Shown one piece after another: positions 1-9,581 of a DNA stretch of 45,302 nucleotides (the stretch's first letter is position 1; each line of letters opens with the position of its first letter). The notes beneath the pieces were generated by a model, which was not told where the DNA came from, did no database searches, and saw only the letters and a list, made by a program, of their open reading frames with translations. Both the position numbers and the translations under genes were made by a program. This DNA is from Methylococcales bacterium (GTDB lineage: Bacteria > Pseudomonadota > Gammaproteobacteria > Methylococcales > Methylomonadaceae), in contig JAQTXN010000003.1 in assembly GCA_028688755.1 (NCBI GenBank), positions 1 through 45,302 on the forward strand. The letters run 5' to 3'.

Positions 1-23
1 AAAATTTGTCCAAGGAGAGAAAA

Positions 24-134
24 ATGTTTGATTTAAGTGAATATCTTGATCCTTATCACATTGAAACGTTGGAAACGATTGTGATGATTTTGGTTGTTTT
101 TGGCATTTTAGGTTTAGCTCGGATGCAACGTTAA
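24..134 (+). CDS. 36-aa single-pass membrane miniprotein (MFDLSEYLDPYHIETLETIVMILVVFGILGLARMQR)
   Basis: ATG at 24 preceded by AAGGAGAG Shine-Dalgarno-like sequence, TAA at 132-134; hydrophobic core TIVMILVVFGILGLA with basic C-terminus; below the length cutoff of the ORF track. Confidence 0.6.
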   Translation: MFDLSEYLDPYHIETLETIVMILVVFGILGLARMQR

Positions 135-224
135 GAATTCCTTGTCACTTGCCTGTCATCTTTTGGCGGCAGGCAAAATGGTAGCATGGCGTTTTAAGAT
201 TTTTAGACTGACAGGTAAGCCAAA

Positions 225-734
225 ATGAAAGAATTATTATTACTTCGACATGCAAAATCGGATCGCAAAGCGGATGTAAGTGACATTGAGCGACCACTCA
301 AAAAACGTGGCAAACGTGATGCCCAAAATATCGGCGTATGGCTGAAAACACAACATTTAATTCCTGCTGTCATTTTAAGTTCTCCTGCGACGCGAGCCAT
401 TGAAACCGTCAAAATTATTTATGAAGAATTGCACATTGATGGTTTGGTCATTCAAGAAGATTCACGTTTATATGCAACGGGCATTGAACAATTGAAAATG
501 GTTTTGGCGAGTTGTCCTGAAACAATACAGCGTGTTTTGTTAGTTGGACATAATCCCGAATTAGAAGAGTTGTTAACGTATTTAGTCGGTGAAAAAGCAC
601 TGCCCGATAGAGAAAAATTATTGCCGACTTCTGCGTTAGTGCATTTATCGTTTGATTGTCCGTGGGCAGATTTGCATAGCGATTGCGCTCAATTGTTATC
701 AATTACTTACGCAAAATCGTTGTTGCAAGAATAA
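225..734 (+). CDS. sixA: SixA-type phosphohistidine phosphatase (histidine phosphatase superfamily)
   Basis: N-terminal LLLLRHAKS (RHG/RHA motif), internal LLVGHNPELEEL. Confidence 0.85.
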   Translation: MKELLLLRHAKSDRKADVSDIERPLKKRGKRDAQNIGVWLKTQHLIPAVILSSPATRAIETVKIIYEELHIDGLVIQEDSRLYATGIEQLKMVLASCPETIQRVLLVGHNPELEELLTYLVGEKALPDREKLLPTSALVHLSFDCPWADLHSDCAQLLSITYAKSLLQE

Positions 735-736
735 GC

Positions 737-1687
737 ATGTCCAGCATCGGATTATTGCCTTCGCAATCACTTTCAGAAGCAGGTCAAAAGGTTCTCAAAC
801 ACCATTTCCATGACTTTTTAAAACAAGAATCAGATGTACGTTTAAGCAAAGATATTGAAGCTGTGCATGATATGCGCGTTGCAACACGGCGAATGCGAGC
901 AACATTGCGTATTTTTAAAAAAGGATTTACGCCCAGTGAGTTAAAATTTCTAACAAAAGGATTGCAGCAAACGGCTCACGTTTTAGGTGCGGTGCGAGAT
1001 TTGGATGTTTTCATTGAAAAACTAACTATTTATCAACACAAATTTCCCTTAGCAGAACAGATTGGACTTGCGCCATTGTTAGAATACTGTCACCTACAAC
1101 GCGATGAAGCGAGAGCAAAAATGTTGGCGTATTTGCAGAGCAGCGCGTACAAAAAGTTCAAAACCAAAACGGCTCATTTTTTAAACAAAGACATTCAAAC
1201 TGATGATTCCTTTTCAATTAAACCTTTTCCGAATCAAATTCAGCACGTTGCGCCTGTGTTAATTTATGAACGTTATGAAGCCTTACGCGCTTATGAGCCT
1301 TTTTTGATGGATGCTTCTGTGGAACTTTTGCACCAACTTCGAATCGATTTTAAGTATTTTCGCTACACATTAGAAAATTTCCACGATATTTTAGGTAATG
1401 AAAGTGGCGTTGTTTTGGCAAATGTTAAAGAAATACAAAATCACTTAGGCGATTTAAATGATACAAACGTGGCATGTCAGTTTTTGAAAAACTTTTTGCA
1501 TAATTGGAAGCATTATCGTAAAAGTCTCGCGACCACACGTTCTAAAAAACCGAGTGCAATCATTGATTATTTAAATGTCAAACTGGCTGAAAAAGAGCGA
1601 CTTTTAAGCACTTTTCCTAGCGTGTGGCATCAATTTAATTCCACTAACTTGCGTCTAAATTTGGCGTTATCCATTTCTATTTTATGA
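737..1687 (+). CDS. CHAD domain protein
   Basis: VHDMRVATRRMRATLRIFK and LHQLRIDFKYFRYTLENF are CHAD-type conserved His/basic helices; ATG at 737 preferred over the longer ORF start at 683, which overlaps sixA. Confidence 0.85.
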   Translation: MSSIGLLPSQSLSEAGQKVLKHHFHDFLKQESDVRLSKDIEAVHDMRVATRRMRATLRIFKKGFTPSELKFLTKGLQQTAHVLGAVRDLDVFIEKLTIYQHKFPLAEQIGLAPLLEYCHLQRDEARAKMLAYLQSSAYKKFKTKTAHFLNKDIQTDDSFSIKPFPNQIQHVAPVLIYERYEALRAYEPFLMDASVELLHQLRIDFKYFRYTLENFHDILGNESGVVLANVKEIQNHLGDLNDTNVACQFLKNFLHNWKHYRKSLATTRSKKPSAIIDYLNVKLAEKERLLSTFPSVWHQFNSTNLRLNLALSISIL

Positions 1688-2637
1688 GTCAAAAACCCAA
1701 ATCTTTGATGCTGTACGGTTGGCTGTCGATTGCGGCAGCGATTTCAACGATTGCGCTGAAAACGTATGCGTATTTACTGACGGATTCCGTCGGATTGTTA
1801 TCTGATGCGATGGAATCGGTTATCAATTTAGTGGCAGCAATGATTATGCTGATTGTGTTGCATATTGCCGCGCAACCGCCTGATGAAAAACATCCTTACG
1901 GTCACGAAAAAATTGAGTATTTTTCTAGCGGTGCAGAAGGTGTCATGATCTTGCTCGCCGCTTTGAGTATCGGTTATACCGCATGGGAACGTCTTTGGAA
2001 TCCACAACCGTTGCAACAACTCGATATTGGGATTGCGATTTCGGTTTTAGCGTCACTGATCAATTTAGTGGTAGCGAAAATTCTGATTCACGTCGGCAGA
2101 AAAAAACGCTCGATTACGCTTGAATCTGATGGCAAACATTTGATGACGGACGTGTGGACAACAGCGGGTATTTTGCTCGGCATTGGTGCAATTATGCTGG
2201 CGAATTCGTTTGAACAAAGCATCAATTTTGCGCGAGAAATGGGCTTCAGATGGGAAATTTTAGATCCTATCATCGCGTTGTTTGTGGCGTTAAATATCGT
2301 TTGGGCAGGTCTGCATTTAATTCAACGCACCATTTCGGGATTGATGGATGCAGCGTTACCTGAAAATGAACAAAGTGAAATTATTGCTGTGTTAGAAGAA
2401 TTTGTGACGTTGCACGGCATTGCGTATCACGCTTTTCGAACGCGCTATTCAGGCGCGAGGCGTTTTATGTCTGTGCATATTTTGGTGGCTGGAAATTTAA
2501 CGGTTCAACAAGGACATGATTTAGTGGAATTGATTGAACAGCGCATTGAAGCGATTTTTAATAACATCGACATTGACACCCATCTTGAACCTATTGAAGA
2601 CCCCGTGTCGTGGGAACATTTGCACGCGCACGTTTGA
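1684..2637 (+). CDS. Cation diffusion facilitator family transporter
   Basis: LLSDAMESVINL and HPYGHEKIEYFSS CDF motifs, multiple TM segments, C-terminal cytoplasmic domain; ATGA overlap with the CHAD gene. Confidence 0.9.
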   Translation: MSQKPKSLMLYGWLSIAAAISTIALKTYAYLLTDSVGLLSDAMESVINLVAAMIMLIVLHIAAQPPDEKHPYGHEKIEYFSSGAEGVMILLAALSIGYTAWERLWNPQPLQQLDIGIAISVLASLINLVVAKILIHVGRKKRSITLESDGKHLMTDVWTTAGILLGIGAIMLANSFEQSINFAREMGFRWEILDPIIALFVALNIVWAGLHLIQRTISGLMDAALPENEQSEIIAVLEEFVTLHGIAYHAFRTRYSGARRFMSVHILVAGNLTVQQGHDLVELIEQRIEAIFNNIDIDTHLEPIEDPVSWEHLHAHV

Positions 2638-2707
2638 CTACTTTTGTTTAATAAGATTTTGCGTCACAATGCGACTTTATTTATTCCCATTTTGGAGCTA
2701 AAAAATC

Positions 2708-3034
2708 ATGGATTATCCCGAAAAAACCTGTTCCATCGAACGTCTTGTCACGCACGAAAAATTAGTTGCCGCAACGCTTGCAGGTCGAAAAACACAACAA
2801 CGTCGTAACGGTGTTTATGGTTATCCGAATGAAACCTTTGAACTTGAAGGTAAAACGTTTGTTGTCACGGAGTTATATCAACAAAAATTAGGTGATATGA
2901 CTGACGCGGATGCACAAGCGGAAGGTTATCCAAGTTTAGAAATGTATCGTGATTTGATTTTACGAATGCACGGCGGCATGGAATGGAATGATGAAGCTAG
3001 CGCGTGGGTTCACTGTTTTAAAGCGCAAGAATAG
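2708..3034 (+). CDS. ASCH-domain-like small protein
   Basis: [16 protein letters not shown]...[27 protein letters not shown] pattern typical of ASCH/PUA-like proteins. Confidence 0.6.
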   Translation: MDYPEKTCSIERLVTHEKLVAATLAGRKTQQRRNGVYGYPNETFELEGKTFVVTELYQQKLGDMTDADAQAEGYPSLEMYRDLILRMHGGMEWNDEASAWVHCFKAQE

Positions 3035-3048
3035 AGAAATTAACTGTT

Positions 3049-3378
3049 ATGTCAGATTTGCACCCTTTTTTTCATAATGATTTCGAAGACGACACGCTAG
3101 TCTTAAATGCACCACCACAATTAAAAAAACCATCGCTTTATCGTGTAATTTTGCTCAATGATGATTTCACGCCGATGGATTTTGTGATTGATATTTTGGT
3201 CAATTTTTTTGCGATGTCCGAAGAGCAAGCTACGGCGATTATGTTGCAAGTTCACACGCGCGGGATGGGAATTTGTGGCACTTATTCAAAAGATGTTGCT
3301 GAAACCAAAGTGTATATCGTGAATTCGTTTGCCATTGAAAATGATCATCCGTTGAAATGTGTCATGGAAGAAATTTAA
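3049..3378 (+). CDS. clpS: ATP-dependent Clp protease adaptor ClpS
   Basis: [20 protein letters not shown]...A...[24 protein letters not shown], canonical ClpS. Confidence 0.95.
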   Translation: MSDLHPFFHNDFEDDTLVLNAPPQLKKPSLYRVILLNDDFTPMDFVIDILVNFFAMSEEQATAIMLQVHTRGMGICGTYSKDVAETKVYIVNSFAIENDHPLKCVMEEI

Positions 3379-3390
3379 CGTTTCTGCCAT

Positions 3391-3432
3391 AAAAAAAGCC
3401 CCGATTTGCTCAATGCAAGTCGGGGCTTTTTT
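3391..3432 (+). terminator. Rho-independent terminator after clpS (A/T tracts on both sides)
   Basis: AAAAAGCCCCGATTTGCTCAATGCAAGTCGGGGCTTTTTT: GC-rich stem followed by a T run. Confidence 0.85.
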
Positions 3433-3435
3433 GTG

Positions 3436-3453
3436 TGCGACGATTTGTCGCAT
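3436..3453. promoter_or_regulatory. RegA/PrrA-like palindrome TGCGACGATTTGTCGCAT
   Basis: Inverted repeat TGCGAC-N5-GTCGCA; near-identical copy at 23102-23119; resembles published RegA/RegR box GNGRCRTTNNGNCGC (14/15 by eye). Confidence 0.45.
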
Positions 3454-3516
3454 CGTGATTTTGAGATGAATGCCGATAATGTAAGGCGTTATTAAACACA
3501 TCAATCAGGGATTTTT

Positions 3517-4299
3517 ATGTCAAATATATCAACTGATAAAGCCGTTATATCTACGGATAAATCAATTCACGCTTATTCAACGACTCAAAAAATGATTGCT
3601 AAGGGTAATTCCAACTCGTCGAGCTTCGAAAGTATTTTGAATCAGCAGGTAAATAATTCATCTCCACCATCTTCTGTAAATCATCCAAAAATCGCAAGTA
3701 CGGGCGTTTCTGATGATATGCCAAAAGAATACCGTGACCGAAAATTAGCTGAAATGGAATATAACATCGATCATGGTCACATAGAGGATATGGAATGGAC
3801 AGAGAAGGGCTATATTCCTAAATTTCGTTTGTTATTTTCACCTGAATACTACGCTGTAAGAGACAGACTCGCAGCTTATTATCAAACACCTGAAGGGCAA
3901 AAATCATCGTTAATGTTTAGTAATCCCGCTGTTAAAGCAATCGTGCAAGACAAAGAAGGTAACATTATTGCTAAATTCTATGTAGACGATATGACAGGCG
4001 TTGACCCGCAAAAGATAACAAATACCGCGTGGGCTGGCGGAGAGGGCAGTTTATCTACTGATGAATCGATTAGCCAACTAGAAAAACGCGCTGATTTGAC
4101 TGTCGTCAAATATGGCAATTCAAGTAAAGTGACAGATTTAGATTTGTTGAAATACGAGGTCAATCATGCAAATGAGCAAATTAAACAAAATCCTGAATTT
4201 CGAAAAACGTACAATGAAATGGCAAAAGCCATGCACCCCGAAATGACGCAAGATGTTGGCGATGTTTTAGCATTTCAAGAAAAAATTTTGGCCGCTTGA
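3517..4299 (+). CDS. Hypothetical protein, low-complexity Ser/Asn-rich N-terminus
   Basis: Intact 260-aa ORF between two terminators; no family recognised. Confidence 0.75.
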   Translation: MSNISTDKAVISTDKSIHAYSTTQKMIAKGNSNSSSFESILNQQVNNSSPPSSVNHPKIASTGVSDDMPKEYRDRKLAEMEYNIDHGHIEDMEWTEKGYIPKFRLLFSPEYYAVRDRLAAYYQTPEGQKSSLMFSNPAVKAIVQDKEGNIIAKFYVDDMTGVDPQKITNTAWAGGEGSLSTDESISQLEKRADLTVVKYGNSSKVTDLDLLKYEVNHANEQIKQNPEFRKTYNEMAKAMHPEMTQDVGDVLAFQEKILAA

Positions 4300-4310
4300 A
4301 AATCTAAAAT

Positions 4311-4350
4311 GAAAAGCCCCGATTTGCTCAAGGCAAGTCGGGGCTTTTTA
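4311..4350. terminator. Bidirectional Rho-independent terminator between convergent genes
   Basis: AAAAGCCCCGATTTGCTCAAGGCAAGTCGGGGCTTTTTA; differs at one base in stem/loop from the 3391-3432 hairpin. Confidence 0.85.
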
Positions 4351-4373
4351 TTGTCAATTCAAAAAAACCAAAC

Positions 4374-6233
4374 TTAAAAATCTTTCGGTTCTTTCGCTCT
4401 ACGAGATGTGGAACTTAAACGTTTTTTACTTTTATCCGTTTTAGGTTTGCTATCGTCGAATTTCAAGGTTTTGCGACCTTCTGATTTGGGTTCATATTTC
4501 GCGCTACTGCCCGAGCTTTCGCCGACTTTTGAAATGTTCAATGCTTGCCCAACAACGCGCACTTTGCGTAATTCGTTTAACAATTCTTTTGGCATTCCAG
4601 CAGGCAATTCAACGGTGCTGTAATCGTCTTCAATGCGAATTCGCGCAATGTGATCGCCGTCGATACCTGTTTCATTGGCAATGGCACCCACGATATTGCC
4701 AGGTTTTACGCCGTGTGCGTGACCAACTTCAATGCGGAAAGTTTCCATTTCGACGTTGCTTGAAAATTCACGTTTTGGACGGCGTTCGCCACGTTCACTT
4801 GATTCACGTCTTGGGCGTTCATTTCGCTCACCGCGCCCGCGTGAATCGTCACGATCACGACGTGGTGGACGCTCATCACGTTCACGGTCTCGTTCTGATA
4901 CTTTTTTAGGCGGAGCCATCAATAATGGTTCGTCGCCTTGTACTAATTTTGCTAACGCTGCGCCAATCTCTAATGCTGTCACATCATGTTCAATTTCGTA
5001 TTGTTGAATCAGTTGCGAGAAGAAACTGAGTTCTGCTGACGCAAGCGTATCAGTGATGTTTTGTTTGAAACGTGCGATACGTTTGTTATTGATGATTTCA
5101 GTTGAAGGCAAGCCCATTTCTTCAACTTTTTGTTTGGTTGCACGTTCGATATTGATGAGCAATTTACGTTCGCGTGGCGCGATAAACAAAATCGCATCGC
5201 CTGTGCGACCAGCACGACCTGTACGACCAATACGATGCACATACGATTCGGTATCGTAAGGAATATCGTAATTCACAACGTGGGTAATTCTGTCTACGTC
5301 TAAACCACGCGCTGCCACGTCTGTAGCAATCAGAATATCGAGTTTGCCATTTTTCAAATGGTTAATCGCGCGTTCACGCAAATTTTGCGACATATCGCCG
5401 TTAATTGCGGCGGCAGAATAACCACGCGCTTCTAATTTTTCAGCGAGTTCAATGGTCGCGGTTTTCGTACGCACGAAAATAATCATGCCGTCGAATGTTT
5501 CGGCTTCCAAAATTCGCGTCAAAGCATCAAGTTTGTGAACGCCGCTAACGAGCCAATAACGTTGACGGATATTTTCCGCTGACGCATTGGTGACTTTAAT
5601 CGTAACGTGTTCAGGTTTGTTGAGATATTTATCGGTCATGCGACGAATAACGCTCGGCATCGTCGCCGAGAACAACGCAATCTGACGATTATCAGGCGTT
5701 TGTTCCAAAATCCATTCTACGTCGTCAATAAAGCCCATGCGTAACATTTCGTCGGCTTCGTCGAGAACCAAAAATTTCAAGTTAGCAAGCGATAAAGTGC
5801 CTTTTCGCATGTGATCCATTACGCGACCAGGTGTACCAACAACAACATGTGCGCCACGTTTTAAAGCACGCAATTGCGAGGTGTAATCTTGTCCGCCGTA
5901 AATCGGTAAAACATGAAAATCTTTTAAATGTGATGAATAACGTTGAAAGGCTTCAGCAACTTGAATAGCAAGCTCGCGCGTTGGAGCTAAAACTAAAACT
6001 TGTGGGTCGCGTTGTTTTAAATCGATGCGTGACAAAATAGGCAATGCGAACGCGGCAGTTTTTCCCGTGCCTGTTTGCGCCTGACCTAAAACGTCTTTGC
6101 CTTCGAGAATGAATGGGATGGTTTGTGCTTGAATGGGCGACGGCGTTTCGTAGCCAACTTCTTTTAATGATTTAAGGATAGGTTCAATAATTCCTAAGTC
6201 ACGAAATGACAAGGGAGTTGTTTCTTCTGACAT
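4374..6233 (-). CDS. deaD: DEAD-box ATP-dependent RNA helicase DeaD/CsdA with DbpA-type RNA-binding domain
   Basis: AQTGTGKTAAF, PTRELAIQV, VLDEADEML, FSATMP, HRIGRTGRAGR; Arg/Asp-rich linker; C-terminal FRIEVGHAHGVKPGNIVGAIANETGI. Confidence 0.95.
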   Translation of the reverse strand: MSEETTPLSFRDLGIIEPILKSLKEVGYETPSPIQAQTIPFILEGKDVLGQAQTGTGKTAAFALPILSRIDLKQRDPQVLVLAPTRELAIQVAEAFQRYSSHLKDFHVLPIYGGQDYTSQLRALKRGAHVVVGTPGRVMDHMRKGTLSLANLKFLVLDEADEMLRMGFIDDVEWILEQTPDNRQIALFSATMPSVIRRMTDKYLNKPEHVTIKVTNASAENIRQRYWLVSGVHKLDALTRILEAETFDGMIIFVRTKTATIELAEKLEARGYSAAAINGDMSQNLRERAINHLKNGKLDILIATDVAARGLDVDRITHVVNYDIPYDTESYVHRIGRTGRAGRTGDAILFIAPRERKLLINIERATKQKVEEMGLPSTEIINNKRIARFKQNITDTLASAELSFFSQLIQQYEIEHDVTALEIGAALAKLVQGDEPLLMAPPKKVSERDRERDERPPRRDRDDSRGRGERNERPRRESSERGERRPKREFSSNVEMETFRIEVGHAHGVKPGNIVGAIANETGIDGDHIARIRIEDDYSTVELPAGMPKELLNELRKVRVVGQALNISKVGESSGSSAKYEPKSEGRKTLKFDDSKPKTDKSKKRLSSTSRRAKEPKDF

Positions 6234-6412
6234 GTTTTACCTGTGTAGAATTTTAGATGCGCTGGATGCGCGGGGAGGGTATTTGTTTTGATGTTTGAAT
6301 TATAACGTATTTACGCGTAGTTCTGCTAACGGATGTTTCATAAATTATGATTACGCAATGCAAGGGTAGTAAATTTAGAACCAGCCCTTGCAAGATAAGG
6401 TTTAAGTGTGAC

Positions 6413-7372
6413 TTATTTAGAGCTGTAGCGAAACACTAACCACATAAAAAACTGCGTGCCTAAAATTAAATTTGCCATCAGTAAATGAATGGGTTGCGCG
6501 ACAGGTGGCATTCCTAATCGGTCTAAACTCACGCCCGCTAAAATCGCTGTTACAATCAATGCAAAAAGCAAAAAGCCTGCTTTTACAATCGGATGAGTTC
6601 GCGCCACATGTTGCCAAAGTCGCCAAACCAGCCACGCATTGGTAAATAAAATTAGTGATGAAAATGAACGATGTACATAAAAAATAACGGGAAAATCCTC
6701 GCGCCAAAATTGCCGTTCAAGCACCAAATCGTGTGAAATAAAATCGACTGCCTCGCGCACTTGTGTTCCCATTGTGATTTGCACAAGGCTCATAATCAAA
6801 ACGGCATTTAAAACCGTCGGTAATTTTGTAGGCAAAACGCTTAAATCAATCGACGCAAAAGTGTCTCGTTGCGAGCGCGTTATTGTGTAAATCAACAGTG
6901 CGACAATCAGCAAGGCAACCACCATGTGAATGGTAATTTTGAGCGGATTTAAATTACTGGAAACAACGGTTGAACCTAACCATCCTTGAAATCCCACCAA
7001 TAAAAATGCGGTGACGGCTAAATAAAAAACAGGTTTATCCGTTTTTAAATAAATGCGCGATGACCACGCCGTTAAAAAAATCAAAAAGCCAATCGTCACG
7101 CCAACTAAACGATTTGTGTATTCAGTCCACGTTTTAACGGGATTGAACTGCGTATTCTCATAACCACGTTGCGCGTAAATTTCGTGATAATTCGCGGGTA
7201 ATTGCGCCTCAGAAGTCGGCGGAATCCATTGACCAAAACAGGTTGGCCAATCAGGGCAACCCATTCCCGCGCCTGATGCACGCACAATTCCTCCTGCTAG
7301 AATTACAATGTACACAGCACAAATTGTGAGCATTCCTAATCGACGAAAACGTTTTGCAGCGGCTTCATTCAT
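6413..7372 (-). CDS. ctaA: Heme A synthase (COX15/CtaA family)
   Basis: GGIVRASGAGMGCPDWPTCFGQWIPP and multiple TM helices with conserved His. Confidence 0.9.
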   Translation of the reverse strand: MNEAAAKRFRRLGMLTICAVYIVILAGGIVRASGAGMGCPDWPTCFGQWIPPTSEAQLPANYHEIYAQRGYENTQFNPVKTWTEYTNRLVGVTIGFLIFLTAWSSRIYLKTDKPVFYLAVTAFLLVGFQGWLGSTVVSSNLNPLKITIHMVVALLIVALLIYTITRSQRDTFASIDLSVLPTKLPTVLNAVLIMSLVQITMGTQVREAVDFISHDLVLERQFWREDFPVIFYVHRSFSSLILFTNAWLVWRLWQHVARTHPIVKAGFLLFALIVTAILAGVSLDRLGMPPVAQPIHLLMANLILGTQFFMWLVFRYSSK

Positions 7373-8121
7373 GATTTATTTCCTCCAACAATTTTTAAAA
7401 CATCTTTTAAATCGTTATCTAGGCGCAAAACTTCGTTTGTTGCTTCGGTATTCACAACACACAAAACCAGCATTTTATTTACCGTCGTAGGTTCAGTTTC
7501 GTCGCCTGATTCGCTTTTTGCTTTTTGGGGAATGCCGCGAACTTGCGCTAATAAAACTGTTCCGACTTTTTCATTATTCTCATCAATAATGTCGCAATTT
7601 GGTTCAACTGAAACGTTGGGTTCGCAAAGTCCAAGATTTAATGTGCGTTTCACGTCGCCTAAATAATGCGTTCGCACCACAATTTCTTGTCCCGTATAAC
7701 AGCCTTTTTTAAAACTCACCGCGCCTGTTTCATCTAAATTGAGCATTTGAGGAATAAATTGCTCACTGGTTTCTGGCAAAATCCAAGGTGTTCGCAGCGT
7801 CGTCGGTTTTAAAAACGCTTGAAGTGGTAGATTTTCAAGTTCGGCAATGGTGACTTTGGCGCGTAATTTATAGCGTTCAAGCAATTCTTGAATCGTTTGC
7901 AACATCGTTTTTGGCAAAATTAACAAAAAACCTTCCGCCGTTTTTGCCATGACAAAAAACGCAATCACTTTACCTTTAGGACTGCAAAATGCGCCTGTTT
8001 GACTTTGATTTTCAGCGAGTTCAAAAACGTCACAAGTTGTTTGTCCTTGTAAAAAGGTGGCGGCATCTTCGCCTGAAACGGACAAACAGCCCAAATCCGT
8101 GAGTTGAATTAACGATTTCAT
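7369..8121 (-). CDS. ygfZ: YgfZ/GcvT-domain folate-binding protein
   Basis: K-G-C-Y-T-G-Q-E motif (FKKGCYTGQEIVVRTHYLGDVKR) and N-terminal GEDAATFLQGQTTCDV. Confidence 0.9.
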   Translation of the reverse strand: MKSLIQLTDLGCLSVSGEDAATFLQGQTTCDVFELAENQSQTGAFCSPKGKVIAFFVMAKTAEGFLLILPKTMLQTIQELLERYKLRAKVTIAELENLPLQAFLKPTTLRTPWILPETSEQFIPQMLNLDETGAVSFKKGCYTGQEIVVRTHYLGDVKRTLNLGLCEPNVSVEPNCDIIDENNEKVGTVLLAQVRGIPQKAKSESGDETEPTTVNKMLVLCVVNTEATNEVLRLDNDLKDVLKIVGGNKS

Positions 8122-8606
8122 TTTTTCTCCAACGTTAAAAAGCGATACGAAAAATCCACTTTTTCGTCATTATCAATTTGTTCACAAGCAATTTCATCCC
8201 AATCAGTTACGTCAAATTTGGGAAAAAATGTATCACCTTCAAATTCAGCTTGAATGTCAGTTAAATAAAGCCGCTTTGCGAGTGGCAATGCGATTTCATA
8301 AAGCGTCGCACCACCAATAATAAATACTTCTTCACCGTATTTTTTTGCTTCATTCAATGCTGATTCAAGCGATTGAAACACAAGGCAACCTTGCTGCTGA
8401 TAATTAGCATTTTTGCTTAAAATCAAATTGGTACGTCCATCAAGTGGCTTGCCAATGGATTCAAACGTTTTACGTCCCATCAAAATGGGCGAATTCATCG
8501 TGATGGCGCGAAATCGTTTTAAATCAGCCGATAAATGCCACGGCATTTTATTGTCACGTCCAATCACGCGATTTTTGGACATGGCAACGATTAAGGATAT
8601 TTTCAT
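8118..8606 (-). CDS. folA: Dihydrofolate reductase
   Basis: ISLIVAMSKNRVIGRDNKMPWHLSADLKRFRAIT...ILMGRKTFESIG...FIIGGATLYEIAL. Confidence 0.95.
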   Translation of the reverse strand: MKISLIVAMSKNRVIGRDNKMPWHLSADLKRFRAITMNSPILMGRKTFESIGKPLDGRTNLILSKNANYQQQGCLVFQSLESALNEAKKYGEEVFIIGGATLYEIALPLAKRLYLTDIQAEFEGDTFFPKFDVTDWDEIACEQIDNDEKVDFSYRFLTLEKK

Positions 8607-8660
8607 TTTAGGATTGTGCTTGTTATGCTTAAAAATCCTAATTTTAATGCAAATAAGACA

Positions 8661-9581
8661 ATGAAAAACATTTTAGTCATCTTTACAGGCGGCACAATTG
8701 GTTCAAGTGTTCACAATGGCGCGATTGATACCGATGAAAAAACCGCTTTTTTGTTGCTCGAACAATTTAAACAGCGTTATCCCGAAACGGCGGTGAATTT
8801 CACTACGTTGCAGCCGTATCAAATTCTCAGTGAAAATTTATCACCACGCATTTGGACGGATTTAATCAATGCGATTGAAAAGGCACTGCCGCAAAATTAC
8901 GACGGCATCATCGTTACGCATGGCACAGATACACTCGCTTACACCGCCGCCGCGTTGGATTTTTATTTTCAGTCGCTAAACGTACCGATTTTTCTGGTTT
9001 CAAGTCACTTGCCGTTGCGTAATCCGAATGCAAATGGACTTGATAACTTCAGCTTTGCCGTTGAAAAAATTTTGCAAGAGAAATTAACAGGCGTTTTTGT
9101 GCCATATCGAAATCCAAATGAAAAAAACGTGACGTTGCATCAAGCAAATCGTTTAACGAGTTCGCCACAACTCAGCAGTGATTTTTTTAGCGTTTCTGAT
9201 GTAAGTGTTTCGCAAAAAACAATTTTCGACACGCCGCTTAAAGCCCAATTTTCAGAAAAAATCTTGCTGATAAAGCCATATCCGTCGCTCAATTACGATT
9301 ATTTTGATTTGAAAAATGTCGATGCCGTGTTGCACGATTTGTATCATTCAGGAACGGCGTGTACGAGTTCACAATGGGGCGACAATTATTCGTTATTGAA
9401 TTTTATCGCCCGTTGTAAAAGCGAAAATGTGCCGATTTATCTTGCTCCTGCGTTGAAATCGCCAGACGCTTATCAATCGACACTTGAACTCGTTAATAGT
9501 GGCGCGACGATGCTTTGGAACATGACGCTTGAAGCCGCTTTCGTGCAGTTGTCGCTTTTGTATGGGAATTCAAATTTTTAA
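8661..9581 (+). CDS. Asparaginase family protein
   Basis: IFTGGTIGSS and IIVTHGTDTLAYTAAAL active-site motifs; ATG at 8661 preferred over the 8616 start. Confidence 0.88.
   Translation: MKNILVIFTGGTIGSSVHNGAIDTDEKTAFLLLEQFKQRYPETAVNFTTLQPYQILSENLSPRIWTDLINAIEKALPQNYDGIIVTHGTDTLAYTAAALDFYFQSLNVPIFLVSSHLPLRNPNANGLDNFSFAVEKILQEKLTGVFVPYRNPNEKNVTLHQANRLTSSPQLSSDFFSVSDVSVSQKTIFDTPLKAQFSEKILLIKPYPSLNYDYFDLKNVDAVLHDLYHSGTACTSSQWGDNYSLLNFIARCKSENVPIYLAPALKSPDAYQSTLELVNSGATMLWNMTLEAAFVQLSLLYGNSNF

Noticed and set aside
3391-4350. Direct terminator repeats as the ends of a mobile element
   Set aside because: No transposase, target-site duplication or recombinase seen; kept only as a repeat observation.
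4529-5259. Several plus-strand ORFs, Arg/His-rich, opposite deaD
   Set aside because: Antisense to a clear DeaD helicase; composition reflects the RGG/RD-rich linker.
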